Part shown: piece by piece, positions 45,361 to 53,403 of the stretch
Numbering within the stretch: the first letter of the stretch is position 1
How the letters are laid out: every line of letters starts with the position of its first letter
Assembly: GCA_047921215.1 (NCBI GenBank)
Contig: JBLRWO010000004.1
Location: 62,001 to 126,000 of the forward strand
From: RECM01 sp047921215
Lineage (GTDB): Bacteria; Bacteroidota; Rhodothermia; Balneolales; Cyclonatronaceae
Length of the DNA stretch: 64,000 bases
Reading direction: 5' to 3'
Program-made: the position numbers and the translations under genes
Notes under the pieces: model-generated
What the model was told of the DNA's origin: nothing
What the model saw: only the letters and a program-made list of their open reading frames with translations
The model's database searches: none

Positions 45361-47004
45361 ATGAGGAAAATGATAGAGTTAAAAATTGCACTGAAATTGA
45401 TATTGACCGGGATGTTGGTTTTGCTGTTTACCCTGCCGGTCCTCCCCCAGGACTATAACTGGCAGGAAATAACGCAGGAATACGATCTGCCGGAGGGTGT
45501 AAAAGCCTTCAGGGAAACCACCCTGAACGCCTGGTACCTCGAAGTGGATCTGAACGTGCAGGATATCATTGTGCATCCCTATATCGGTCCGGCGCAAAAC
45601 CTGCTGCCGTTTGCTGAGTCGGTGGGTGCAGTTGCTGCCATTAATGGCGGATTTTTCTCGGGATCCACCTCCCTGTCAACCGTAATATATCCCGGGGAGG
45701 TGTTGGCCCGCAATGTACAGACCCTGAGCCGGCCCTCAGGCACCTATTATGTTACCCGCGGGTTTTTCGGCCTGCGCGAAGACCGGAGCCCGATGGTGGA
45801 GTGGGTGTACCATTTCAGTAACCTGCCCGATGATTTTTACCGGTTCGACCTCCCGATTCCAAACACACAGACCACCCCTGCACCACCGCCGGCGAAAGCC
45901 GACGGTGAACTGATCGGGGATGTGATTGTGGGCATTGGCGGGGCACCTGTGCTGGTTAAAAACGGCCAGATCGACATCACCTACGATGAGGAGGTGATCT
46001 GGGGCGGTATCGGCGGGTTCAATGAAACCCGCGCCCGTACGGCAGTCGGCTATACACAGGATAACAAGGTAATCCTGTTTGTGAACAATGAATCTCCCGG
46101 TCTCGGTTTTCAGAAACTCGCCGAAATCATGCGCGACCTGGGCAGCTACGAAGCACTGAATCTGGACGGCGGCGGGTCAACGCATATGACAATCGGCGAC
46201 CAGCTTGTAAACAAAACCCTGCACAGCCGGCAGGTACCGACCATACTGGCCATCGTTCCCGCCGATTCATTAAAGCTGCCTGTAAAACAGTCGGAGATCA
46301 TTCTTGATACGGAGTTCGACAATGTGGTCCTTACCGGAGACGGATGGTTCGAGACAGCCAATGCGGGTTTCTACGGCGACTCCCGGTCGATGCTGGCGCC
46401 CATTGGCGACGGCAGCCAGTATGCAACCTATTTGCCCGACCTGGTTGGTAATGAGGAATACGAAGTGTACGCCTGGTGGGTGGCGTCGTTCAACAGGTCA
46501 ACAGATACCCCGGTCGTGGTCCGGCATCGCGACGGGATCGATACCGTACGCGTGAACCAGGCGGGCAATGGCAGCATGTGGAACCTGATCGGAACCTACA
46601 CATTCGCGGGCACTTCCGATGATCAGGTGATCATCTCCAATGCAGCCACAACCGGGCAGTTTATTGTCGCTGATGGTGTCCGTTTTGTGGGCCCGGAGAA
46701 GACCGGAACATCGGTCATTCAGGACGGAACGGAAATCCCGTTGTCAGTGGTGCTGCAGCAGAACTACCCAAATCCGTTCAATCCGGTAACGAACATCCGT
46801 TTCCAGCTGCCGGAAAGCCGTAATATCAGGCTCGAGGTATTCGACGCCCTCGGACGCAGCGTACAGATCCTGGCCGAAGGTAATCTTCCGGAAGGAAGTC
46901 ATACATACCAGTTCAATGCCACAGCGCTGAGTTCCGGATTGTATATTTACACTCTCACTGCCGGTTCCAACCGGACAAGCCGTACAATGTTGCTTGTTAA
47001 ATAA
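45361..47004 (+). CDS. Phosphodiester glycosidase (NAGPA family) with sorting domain
   Basis: About 547 residues; starts at 45358, 45361 or 45370 are all possible and the 9-bp repeat lies just upstream. Signal peptide (LVLLFTLPVLPQD). NAGPA domain: VAAINGGFFSGSTSLSTVIY, NETRARTAVGYTQDNKVILF, and ALNLDGGGSTHMTIGDQ. Residues ~345-450 form a carbohydrate-binding-like beta domain (ILDTEFDNVVLTGDGWFETA, EYEVYAWWVA). The C terminus from LQQNYPNPFNPVTNIRFQLP to TMLLVK is a sorting domain. It is probably secreted to the surface, whereas the preceding paralogue is not. Hydrolysis of a glycosyl phosphodiester is inferred from family. Confidence 0.9.
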   Translation: MRKMIELKIALKLILTGMLVLLFTLPVLPQDYNWQEITQEYDLPEGVKAFRETTLNAWYLEVDLNVQDIIVHPYIGPAQNLLPFAESVGAVAAINGGFFSGSTSLSTVIYPGEVLARNVQTLSRPSGTYYVTRGFFGLREDRSPMVEWVYHFSNLPDDFYRFDLPIPNTQTTPAPPPAKADGELIGDVIVGIGGAPVLVKNGQIDITYDEEVIWGGIGGFNETRARTAVGYTQDNKVILFVNNESPGLGFQKLAEIMRDLGSYEALNLDGGGSTHMTIGDQLVNKTLHSRQVPTILAIVPADSLKLPVKQSEIILDTEFDNVVLTGDGWFETANAGFYGDSRSMLAPIGDGSQYATYLPDLVGNEEYEVYAWWVASFNRSTDTPVVVRHRDGIDTVRVNQAGNGSMWNLIGTYTFAGTSDDQVIISNAATTGQFIVADGVRFVGPEKTGTSVIQDGTEIPLSVVLQQNYPNPFNPVTNIRFQLPESRNIRLEVFDALGRSVQILAEGNLPEGSHTYQFNATALSSGLYIYTLTAGSNRTSRTMLLVK

Positions 47005-47018
47005 GTACTTACAATGTC

Positions 47019-47235
47019 ATGCCGAGCGCAGGCCGGCGCATGGCCTGAGCGTAGCGCAGCGAACTCGAAGGGTGTAGCCGAGGCCATGCGCCGGGTGTAG
47101 TCGAAGCACGTGGGGGCTTTTTAAAAAGCCCCCAAAAGCCCGCAAGTGAGGCTTTTACTCTCCAAATGAGCAGTGCGCAGCACTGCTCACATACTTCGAC
47201 TACACGCAGCTGCGCTGCGTTGCGCTCAGTATGAC
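47019..47235. repeat. Composite REP-like region with a perfect 22-bp palindrome
   Basis: Contains two inverted CTTCGACT-family arms (GGCCTGAGCGTAGCGCAGCG; TAGTCGAAGCACGTG) around a 22-bp palindrome at 47112-47133 (GGGGGC-TTTTTAAAAA-GCCCCC), then GAGCAGTGCGCAGCACTGCTC (perfect apart from the centre) and TGCGTTGCGCTCAGTATGACG. The 346-bp gap 47005-47350 holds no gene. Confidence 0.75.
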
Positions 47236-47350
47236 GGGTAGGACCAGTATTGGTATCGTTTCCAGCCCGATAGTTCTTTAAAAGCTCCGGCCGAATCTGT
47301 AGATTTCCCAAACCGGTATTCCTTTATCCGACATCCCTAATCATACTGAC

Positions 47351-48505
47351 GTGACAACTCCTCAACCAACCCAACGCCTTATCTCTCTGGATGTGTTCCG
47401 CGGAGCAACAGTCGCCGCGATGATCCTGGTTAATAACCCCGGCACGTGGGCGCATATTTACGGTCCGCTTCAACATGCCCCCTGGCACGGCTGGACTATC
47501 ACCGATCTGATCTTTCCGTTTTTCCTGTTCATTGTGGGCGTGGCCATCGTGCTCGCTTTTTCGAAGCGGCTGGCCGCCGGCGGCGACAGGCTTGACCTGC
47601 AGAAGAAGACCTGGGTGAGGGCCGCCAAGATCATGGGCCTGGGCCTGCTGCTCTCCGCATTTCCCTACATCAGTTTTACCGATGGCTTCGGCCTGCATCA
47701 GAACCTGACCGAAATCCGTGTGTTCGGCGTGCTCCAGCGCATCGCGATCTGTTATCTCGTCGCATCCCTCATGTTCATCTACCTGAGCGAGCGGGCTCAG
47801 TATATATGGATTGCCGTTCTGCTGCTGGGTTACTGGGCGGCGATGATGCTGATCCCGGTTCCTGGCTATGGCCCGGGGATGATCGACAGTATGGACGGCA
47901 ACCTGGCTTCCTGGCTTGACCGGCAGATTCTGGACGGGAAACACCTCTGGCGCGGCACATTTGATCCGGAGGGGCTGCTCAGCACCTTCCCGGCCATCGC
48001 CACCACCCTGCTGGGTGTATTCACCGGCCACATCCTGGTTTCCAAAGATGACCAGGTAACCAAAACGGTCCGGTTTTTTATCTGGGGATGTGTTTTCATC
48101 AGCATCGGCTATGTCTGGGACTGGTTTTTCCCCATCAACAAACCGATCTGGACCAGCTCATACGTTATGTTCACCGGCGGGCAGGCAATGTGCGCATTTG
48201 CCCTCAGCTACTGGGTGATCGACGTAAAGAACATCCGCGGCTGGACCACCCCGTTCGTTGCCTATGGTATCAACGCCCTCATCGTTTTCTTTATGAGCGG
48301 TATTCTGGCGCGTTCCCTGAACCTGATCACGGTATCGGGCCCCGAAGGTACCATAATCTCACTGCAGCGGTGGATTTTCAATAATGTGTTCCTGACCATC
48401 GCCGAGCCGATAAATGCATCCCTGCTGTATGCCGTTGTGTGGATCGTGCTCTGGTTCTTTGTGCTCTACTGGATGATGAAACGCAATATCATCATAAAGG
48501 TGTAG
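47351..48505 (+). CDS. Multi-pass membrane protein, NagX/DUF5009 family (MurT-like)
   Basis: 384 residues from a GTG start. RLISLDVFRGATVAAMILVN and WTITDLIFPFFLFIVGVAIV are signatures of the heparan-glucosaminide N-acetyltransferase-like/NagX family; about ten hydrophobic segments follow (KIMGLGLLLSAFPYI; YIWIAVLLLGYWAAMMLIPV; TPFVAYGINALIVFFM). Family members are linked to amino-sugar use, as acyltransferases or as inner-membrane transporters; from memory, a MurNAc transporter called MurT is encoded with MurK and MurQ in Tannerella forsythia. With nagZ, namZ, murQ and the kinase nearby, uptake of MurNAc or GlcNAc is my preferred reading; it is not shown by sequence alone. Confidence 0.88.
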   Translation: MTTPQPTQRLISLDVFRGATVAAMILVNNPGTWAHIYGPLQHAPWHGWTITDLIFPFFLFIVGVAIVLAFSKRLAAGGDRLDLQKKTWVRAAKIMGLGLLLSAFPYISFTDGFGLHQNLTEIRVFGVLQRIAICYLVASLMFIYLSERAQYIWIAVLLLGYWAAMMLIPVPGYGPGMIDSMDGNLASWLDRQILDGKHLWRGTFDPEGLLSTFPAIATTLLGVFTGHILVSKDDQVTKTVRFFIWGCVFISIGYVWDWFFPINKPIWTSSYVMFTGGQAMCAFALSYWVIDVKNIRGWTTPFVAYGINALIVFFMSGILARSLNLITVSGPEGTIISLQRWIFNNVFLTIAEPINASLLYAVVWIVLWFFVLYWMMKRNIIIKV

Positions 48506-48629
48506 GTGGATATCATTGAATTCCGCATTGCCGGTTCGGACATGCCGGTTTGGTCATTATTACATGGCTGTTAATTCAGCCCGGGAAACAAGCCGGACCA
48601 GGATAACAGAAAACCGTTAGCGGTGTGCC

Positions 48630-49694
48630 TCAGGAGGTGATGTGCTGTTTGATTTTACGGATGCGCTCGTAGGCCTGGTTGATGCGGTCTATGGTTAGCG
48701 AGCCGTCATCGATCGCATTTTTCAGAATACGCTTGACAGAGACAACGATGTCCGGATCGAAATCGAGATTGTTTCCGTAGGCCAGCATATCGATCCCGCT
48801 GTTGACGGCCGTTACGACCGCCTGCTCCAGGCCGTAGTGGTGCGAGATGGCCCTCATCTGCATGTCGTCACTGATTACCACCCCGTCGAAACCCATATCC
48901 ATGCGGAGAATACCGTCCATGATGGTACTGGAAAGCGTGCCCGGGAATTCAGGATCGAGGTGCCTGTTGAACACGTGGCAGCTCATCACCATGTCGCAGA
49001 TGCCTTTAGAGATGATGTGCCGGTAGGGGATCAGCTCGGCTTCGGTCCAGGTTTCGGTCACATCCACCATGCCGAGATGGGTGTCGGCCTGTGAACTGCC
49101 ATGCCCGGGAAAGTGCTTCACGCAGGTGAGTACGCCTGCATTGTGGTGGCCGCGGATGTACGCTTCGGCCAGACGTGCCACGGTTTCGGGGTCGGATGAA
49201 AAACTGCGCTCCCGCTTGCCGATGATGGGATTATCAGGGTTGATATTCACATCAAGTGTCGGGGAGAAATTGAGGTTGATTCCGTATTCCCTGAGGGTGC
49301 TTCCGATCAGGAAGCCCTCCTGTTTCGACTCATCCGGATCCAGTTGACCCAGCGTCTTATGGCTCCGGGTTGCCGGGAAACCAAATTCCGGTTTCAGCCG
49401 GTTCACAAGGCCGCCCTCCTGGTCGATCGAAAGTAACAGCGGCCAGGGCGATAAATCATGGAGCCAGCGATTAAGGCCGGCCAGCTGATCGGGCGATTTC
49501 ACATTCCGGTTTTTCTCTTTCAGAACCACATCATAGTCAAACAGGATGATTCCGCCAACCTGTTCTTCTCGCAGGTCGCGCACAACCGGAAGGGTTTCGT
49601 CGGGATGCAGCCCCCGGAAACCGATGAGCAGCATCTGGCCGATTTTAAGGTCGAGGGATGCGGATGAGGCGGGAGGCAGTATCTTTTTTGTCAA
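48630..49694 (-). CDS. nagZ: Beta-N-acetylhexosaminidase (GH3, NagZ-like)
   Basis: 354 residues with no signal peptide, so probably cytoplasmic. IGQMLLIGFRG, LLLSIDQEGGLVNRL and CVKHFPGHGSSQADTHLGMV are GH3 NagZ signatures; the His of the ADTH segment acts as acid/base partner and the nucleophile is the first Asp of GFDGVVISDD. NagZ removes GlcNAc from GlcNAc-anhMurNAc or GlcNAc-MurNAc fragments during wall recycling. namZ lies 41 bp upstream on the same strand, so the order namZ-nagZ suggests an operon like the Bacillus nagZ-namZ pair. Confidence 0.94.
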   Translation of the reverse strand: MTKKILPPASSASLDLKIGQMLLIGFRGLHPDETLPVVRDLREEQVGGIILFDYDVVLKEKNRNVKSPDQLAGLNRWLHDLSPWPLLLSIDQEGGLVNRLKPEFGFPATRSHKTLGQLDPDESKQEGFLIGSTLREYGINLNFSPTLDVNINPDNPIIGKRERSFSSDPETVARLAEAYIRGHHNAGVLTCVKHFPGHGSSQADTHLGMVDVTETWTEAELIPYRHIISKGICDMVMSCHVFNRHLDPEFPGTLSSTIMDGILRMDMGFDGVVISDDMQMRAISHHYGLEQAVVTAVNSGIDMLAYGNNLDFDPDIVVSVKRILKNAIDDGSLTIDRINQAYERIRKIKQHITS

Positions 49695-49735
49695 GGCGTC
49701 AGTGGTAATAAGTTTATGGTGGGTAGAACAGAATA

Positions 49736-50914
49736 TTATGTAGTGTAGAGCAGAATATCGTGAATACGGCGGTCCCAGTCAGCAGTGCCGGTAAAATTTC
49801 CGGGTTTTTTTAGCAGCGATTCCAGAGCGGCATCGAGCGCGTTTTTCAGGGCAACACATCCTGTTAACCGCATGAAATGGTTCACGCCCGCCGGATTCGC
49901 AGCAGTCGGGTAGGTGGTCCACTCCATCGCGTCGCCATGAGTGATCTTTATGGCCGCCATAAGTGCCAGGGCCAGGGCGACAGGCCTGACGGCTTCGGCG
50001 TCATCAACCGCCAGGCGGATACCCCGACACTCCCTGTTTTCCCAGGGACGGTAACCCGGTGTGAATGTTACCGGGGTGAGGGTAACACCGGTTGTAAGCT
50101 CTTCGGAAACTGCTTCGATGATGACGTCCGGCTTGAGCCAGGGGGACCCAACCTGCAGGAATGAGGCATCCGTGCCGCGGCCGATACTCATATTTACGGA
50201 TTCAAACAAGCAAAGACCGGGGTAAAGCACAACGGCATCATAGGTCTGAAGGGCCGGTGAGGGCCGATGAAACGGATACCGGGTCTGATGCAGCATCTCC
50301 CTTTTCCAGTTTTGGGTCTTTACAACCGTAAGATCAGCACCTGTACTCCATTCCCTGTTGAGCAGAAGCGCGAGCTCTCCTGTTGTAATACCATGCTTGA
50401 CGGGGATAACGGCCCTGCCCAGGAAATTCAACCGGTCGGGGGCATCCTGCATGGGTCCTTCAAAAACAGTGCCTCCTGTGGGGTTAGGGCGGTCGAGGAT
50501 ACAGAAAGGAATGCCGTTCTCTGCACATGCTTCCAGCATGTGGCTCATGCTCCAGTTATAGGTAAAAAACCGGGCTCCGGCATCGGGGACGTCATACAGA
50601 ATCAGGTCGAGATCACGCAGGTCTTCGGCCCGTGCACGGAGCCGCTCGCCATAGAGACTGACCACAGGCAGGTCCGTAACCGGATCCGTGATGTCGGCGA
50701 CAGCGGCACCATCTTCGGCCCGTGCGGCTATACCGTGTTCGGGCGAGAAAAGGCGGATTATCCGGAATCCCGATTCAAGAAGATACTTTCGTGATGTAAT
50801 ACCGGCCTGAAGGGCAGGGCGGGCTGCATCGTTGGTGAGCAGACCGATGCGCCGGTTACGGAGATGCCTGTAATTCTGTGCAAAAAAATCAGTACCGAAA
50901 ATATAGTTTTTCAA
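49736..50914 (-). CDS. namZ: Exo-beta-N-acetylmuramidase (DUF1343/GH171), cytoplasmic-type
   Basis: 392 residues, starting MKNYIFGTDFFAQNYRHLRN with no signal peptide. NamZ signatures: RRIGLLTNDAARP, RLFSPEHGIAA, LPVVSLYGE, LILYDVPDAGARFFTYNWSM, CILDRPNPTGG and FESVNMSIGRGTD. NamZ releases MurNAc from the non-reducing end of wall fragments after NagZ has removed GlcNAc. It pairs with nagZ downstream. A second namZ at 55434 carries a lipoprotein signal. The absence of a signal here implies action on imported muropeptides, unless the true start is further upstream. Confidence 0.92.
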   Translation of the reverse strand: MKNYIFGTDFFAQNYRHLRNRRIGLLTNDAARPALQAGITSRKYLLESGFRIIRLFSPEHGIAARAEDGAAVADITDPVTDLPVVSLYGERLRARAEDLRDLDLILYDVPDAGARFFTYNWSMSHMLEACAENGIPFCILDRPNPTGGTVFEGPMQDAPDRLNFLGRAVIPVKHGITTGELALLLNREWSTGADLTVVKTQNWKREMLHQTRYPFHRPSPALQTYDAVVLYPGLCLFESVNMSIGRGTDASFLQVGSPWLKPDVIIEAVSEELTTGVTLTPVTFTPGYRPWENRECRGIRLAVDDAEAVRPVALALALMAAIKITHGDAMEWTTYPTAANPAGVNHFMRLTGCVALKNALDAALESLLKKPGNFTGTADWDRRIHDILLYTT

Positions 50915-51153
50915 AATAATTAAATGTTTTTACAGCATGGTTTCCCGGATTGAAGCATATTACAAAAAAGTTTAAATGGCTGCCTGCCAACTGTTGCATA
51001 AATGTTGAGGCATGGAGATTCTGCCTGTTTGTTGTCATATTCTATTGTTTAAGTTATTGTAAAGTGTTTTTTGTGCGGGAGGCATACAACATTATTTCTG
51101 TAACAGTTGCGGGGCGGCGTTCATCACTACTATTCCTGGATGGGAAATTACGC

Positions 51154-52290
51154 ATGCGACGATTTTTACATATCAGTACATTTATTATAACTGCTGCTCT
51201 CATGCTGTCGTGCAACGGCAACAGTTCAGTGGAGCAGGCCTATCTCGAATCGGTTGAGACTATCCGCCAAACCTGGGCTCCAGACAGCAGGGTTGCTGTT
51301 TTTGATCTGGATCTTAGACGGGAATCGGGCAGATGGGTGGTTTCAGGGGAAACATCCAGCCATGAAGCCTGGGAGGAACTGATGGTGCTCTCTAACCGCC
51401 TGCTGCCGGAAGGGCATCACTTTGACCTGAAACGATTGCCCCATGCAGAACTCGGGGATTCTGTTTATGCATTGGTGAGAATAAGCGTGGCCAATCTGCG
51501 GCGAAATCCGGGACATACCCATGAGCTGGTTGATCAGGTCATTCTTGGTACCCGTCTTAAGCTGATGAAACGCCAGGGAGGCTGGTACTACGCTCAAACC
51601 CCCTACGGTTACCTGGGGTGGATCACCGGGGCATCTCTTGCCATTCACGACCGCAAGGGCATGAAGGAGTGGAAGCGATCGGATCTGAGGCAGATCGGCA
51701 CAATCGTGTCGTTCATCCGCGAAAATCCCGATGAAACATCCCGGGTGGTGAATGATGCCACCATGGGGGGAACCGTGAAATTGCTTGTTGAAGGCGGCAG
51801 GTACTCAAATGTGGAATTGCCCGACGGCCGGCGTGGCTATATACCGGCCGGTCACCTGCGAGAGTATGTGGAAGCCGGTATCTGGCAGGCACCGGAAGGG
51901 AGTAAAATTGTTGAAACAGCCATGAAACTGCATGGTATCCCCTATCTGTGGGGTGGCAATTCATCCAAAGGGTTCGACTGCTCCGGATTCACGCAGACCG
52001 TGTACCGGGCCAATGCGTATCAGCTGCCGAGAGATGCCAGCCAGCAGGTGAACACCGGCGAGGTGATCGAGCCCGATGAAAATTTCTCCAATCTGGAGCC
52101 CGGCGACCTGATCTTCTTCGGGCCGGAGAACAGGATAACCCATGTCGGTATCAGTCTGGGCGGGCCAAAATTCATTCATGCCAGCTCCTACGTGGAGATC
52201 AACAGCCTGAGGGAGGGCGACACGGACTATGCGCCCGACAGACGGCGGACCGTGCGCTATGTCAAGCGGATAAAGGATGTAAGGGAATAG
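51154..52290 (+). CDS. NlpC/P60 endopeptidase lipoprotein with SH3-like domains
   Basis: 378 residues from ATG 51154; the frame is open to 50950, but MRRFLHISTFIITAALMLSC is an evident lipoprotein signal. Two SH3b-like segments follow (RISVANLRRNPGHTHELVDQ; IVSFIRENPDETSRVVNDAT). The NlpC/P60 domain begins KIVETAMKLHGIPYLWGGNS; catalytic Cys in GFDCSGFTQ (~275), His in ITHVGISLG (~329) and the polar residue in FIHASSYV (~341). Such enzymes (YkfC-like) cut gamma-D-Glu-diamino acid bonds in wall peptides. It is divergent from namZ. Confidence 0.93.
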   Translation: MRRFLHISTFIITAALMLSCNGNSSVEQAYLESVETIRQTWAPDSRVAVFDLDLRRESGRWVVSGETSSHEAWEELMVLSNRLLPEGHHFDLKRLPHAELGDSVYALVRISVANLRRNPGHTHELVDQVILGTRLKLMKRQGGWYYAQTPYGYLGWITGASLAIHDRKGMKEWKRSDLRQIGTIVSFIRENPDETSRVVNDATMGGTVKLLVEGGRYSNVELPDGRRGYIPAGHLREYVEAGIWQAPEGSKIVETAMKLHGIPYLWGGNSSKGFDCSGFTQTVYRANAYQLPRDASQQVNTGEVIEPDENFSNLEPGDLIFFGPENRITHVGISLGGPKFIHASSYVEINSLREGDTDYAPDRRRTVRYVKRIKDVRE

Positions 52291-52344
52291 CAGGGCTATT
52301 GCTGCGCCGTATGACACCGCGCAGCGAAAAACCGGTTCAGTGTA

Positions 52345-52395
52345 CAGGGTGTTATCAAATGTACAAGCTATTCCAGGGTGTTATCAGGTGTACAA
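52345..52395. repeat. 22-bp direct repeat that includes the end of the DUF4922 gene
   Basis: CAGGGTGTTATCA..TGTACAA occurs at 52345-52366 and 52374-52395, differing at two bases. The second copy contains the last codons and the TGA of the minus-strand DUF4922 gene (stop at 52384-52386), so the first copy is a duplicate of that gene's 3' end. Confidence 0.8.
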
Positions 52396-53403
52396 TTCAG
52401 CGCAGGTTCGTTTTACAACCTCGCTGAAAGCTTTCCGGTTCAGGCTAACCTCGTTGAAAATCTCCCGCAGCGATTCCGTGCTCATTTTCTGATAATCCTT
52501 CTCCAGGGGTGTGATGCAGACCCCGCCGAAATCCACCGACGCAGGGCTGAGCAGGATGTTGCCATCATCCTCGCGGAAGTAGTGGGAGGGACGGTGTTTT
52601 TCGCGCAGGAATAAGAGTACGGTCCACACCGGCTCATCGTACCAGGCAACGATATTCATCATCGGTTCTTCGCCGGATGACGATATTTCGTCGAATGCCT
52701 GGTACCAGGCTTCGAAAAAGAGCTTCAGCTGGTCTTTTGATCCCGATCGGGCAACGAAATACCGTCGAAGCGTATCATCTACGGCATGCACCGACATTGC
52801 TTCGTCGCAGGGAACCGGCTCGCCGTATGTGTTTACGAGATGTGCCAGTTCCGACTCTACGGGAAGGAATCCCCGGTTACCTGCCTGAAAATGGAGATGA
52901 TCGGGGGCTGAGGCCCCGCATTTTGGACCGTTGTAAAACAGGCTGAACCGCGACCCGAGGCTACGGGTAATATCCATCATATCGCCGAAAGCGCCTGTAA
53001 TGGCCTGCGGGATGTGTTCAAGGTGAGGGATAGTGAGATGCTCCGGGAATATGGGGAACGGATTGGCAAGCACCAGGTAATGCAGATCGAGAAGGATACC
53101 CCGCTGTTCGGGGGGTAGATTATCGCGGCACAAAAAGCATTTCCGTTCACTTATTGATTTGGCATCCACTTTGGCTGAACTGGATACGATTCGGCCCGGA
53201 TTGAACTGTACTTTAACAGAAAATCCGTCGAAACTGAACCGTTTTACCCGTACGTTGTTCAAACCGTCATAGTTACCGGAAAGCAACGGCCATGTTTTTC
53301 GCTGTTGCAGAAGCAGGGCCGATGCGGCCGACCCCTGATCAGTTACCCTGCCGAATGGCTCAAGTTCACCGATCCGGATGTGTATCTGTTCAATGTCTCG
53401 CAT
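52384..53403 (-). CDS. DUF4922 protein, HIT/GalT-like nucleotidyl phosphorylase
   Basis: 339 residues. KCFLCRDNLPPEQRGILLDL and YLVLANPFPIFPEHLTIPHL resemble galactose-1-phosphate uridylyltransferase/HIT proteins, and PDHLHFQAGNRGFLPVE provides the His-x-His active-site motif. DUF4922 proteins are usually encoded next to a GT2 glycosyltransferase, as here; the two genes overlap by 14 bp. A role in producing or recycling a nucleotide sugar for that transferase is likely but the sugar is unknown. It is cytoplasmic. Confidence 0.85.
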   Translation of the reverse strand: MRDIEQIHIRIGELEPFGRVTDQGSAASALLLQQRKTWPLLSGNYDGLNNVRVKRFSFDGFSVKVQFNPGRIVSSSAKVDAKSISERKCFLCRDNLPPEQRGILLDLHYLVLANPFPIFPEHLTIPHLEHIPQAITGAFGDMMDITRSLGSRFSLFYNGPKCGASAPDHLHFQAGNRGFLPVESELAHLVNTYGEPVPCDEAMSVHAVDDTLRRYFVARSGSKDQLKLFFEAWYQAFDEISSSGEEPMMNIVAWYDEPVWTVLLFLREKHRPSHYFREDDGNILLSPASVDFGGVCITPLEKDYQKMSTESLREIFNEVSLNRKAFSEVVKRTCAELYT

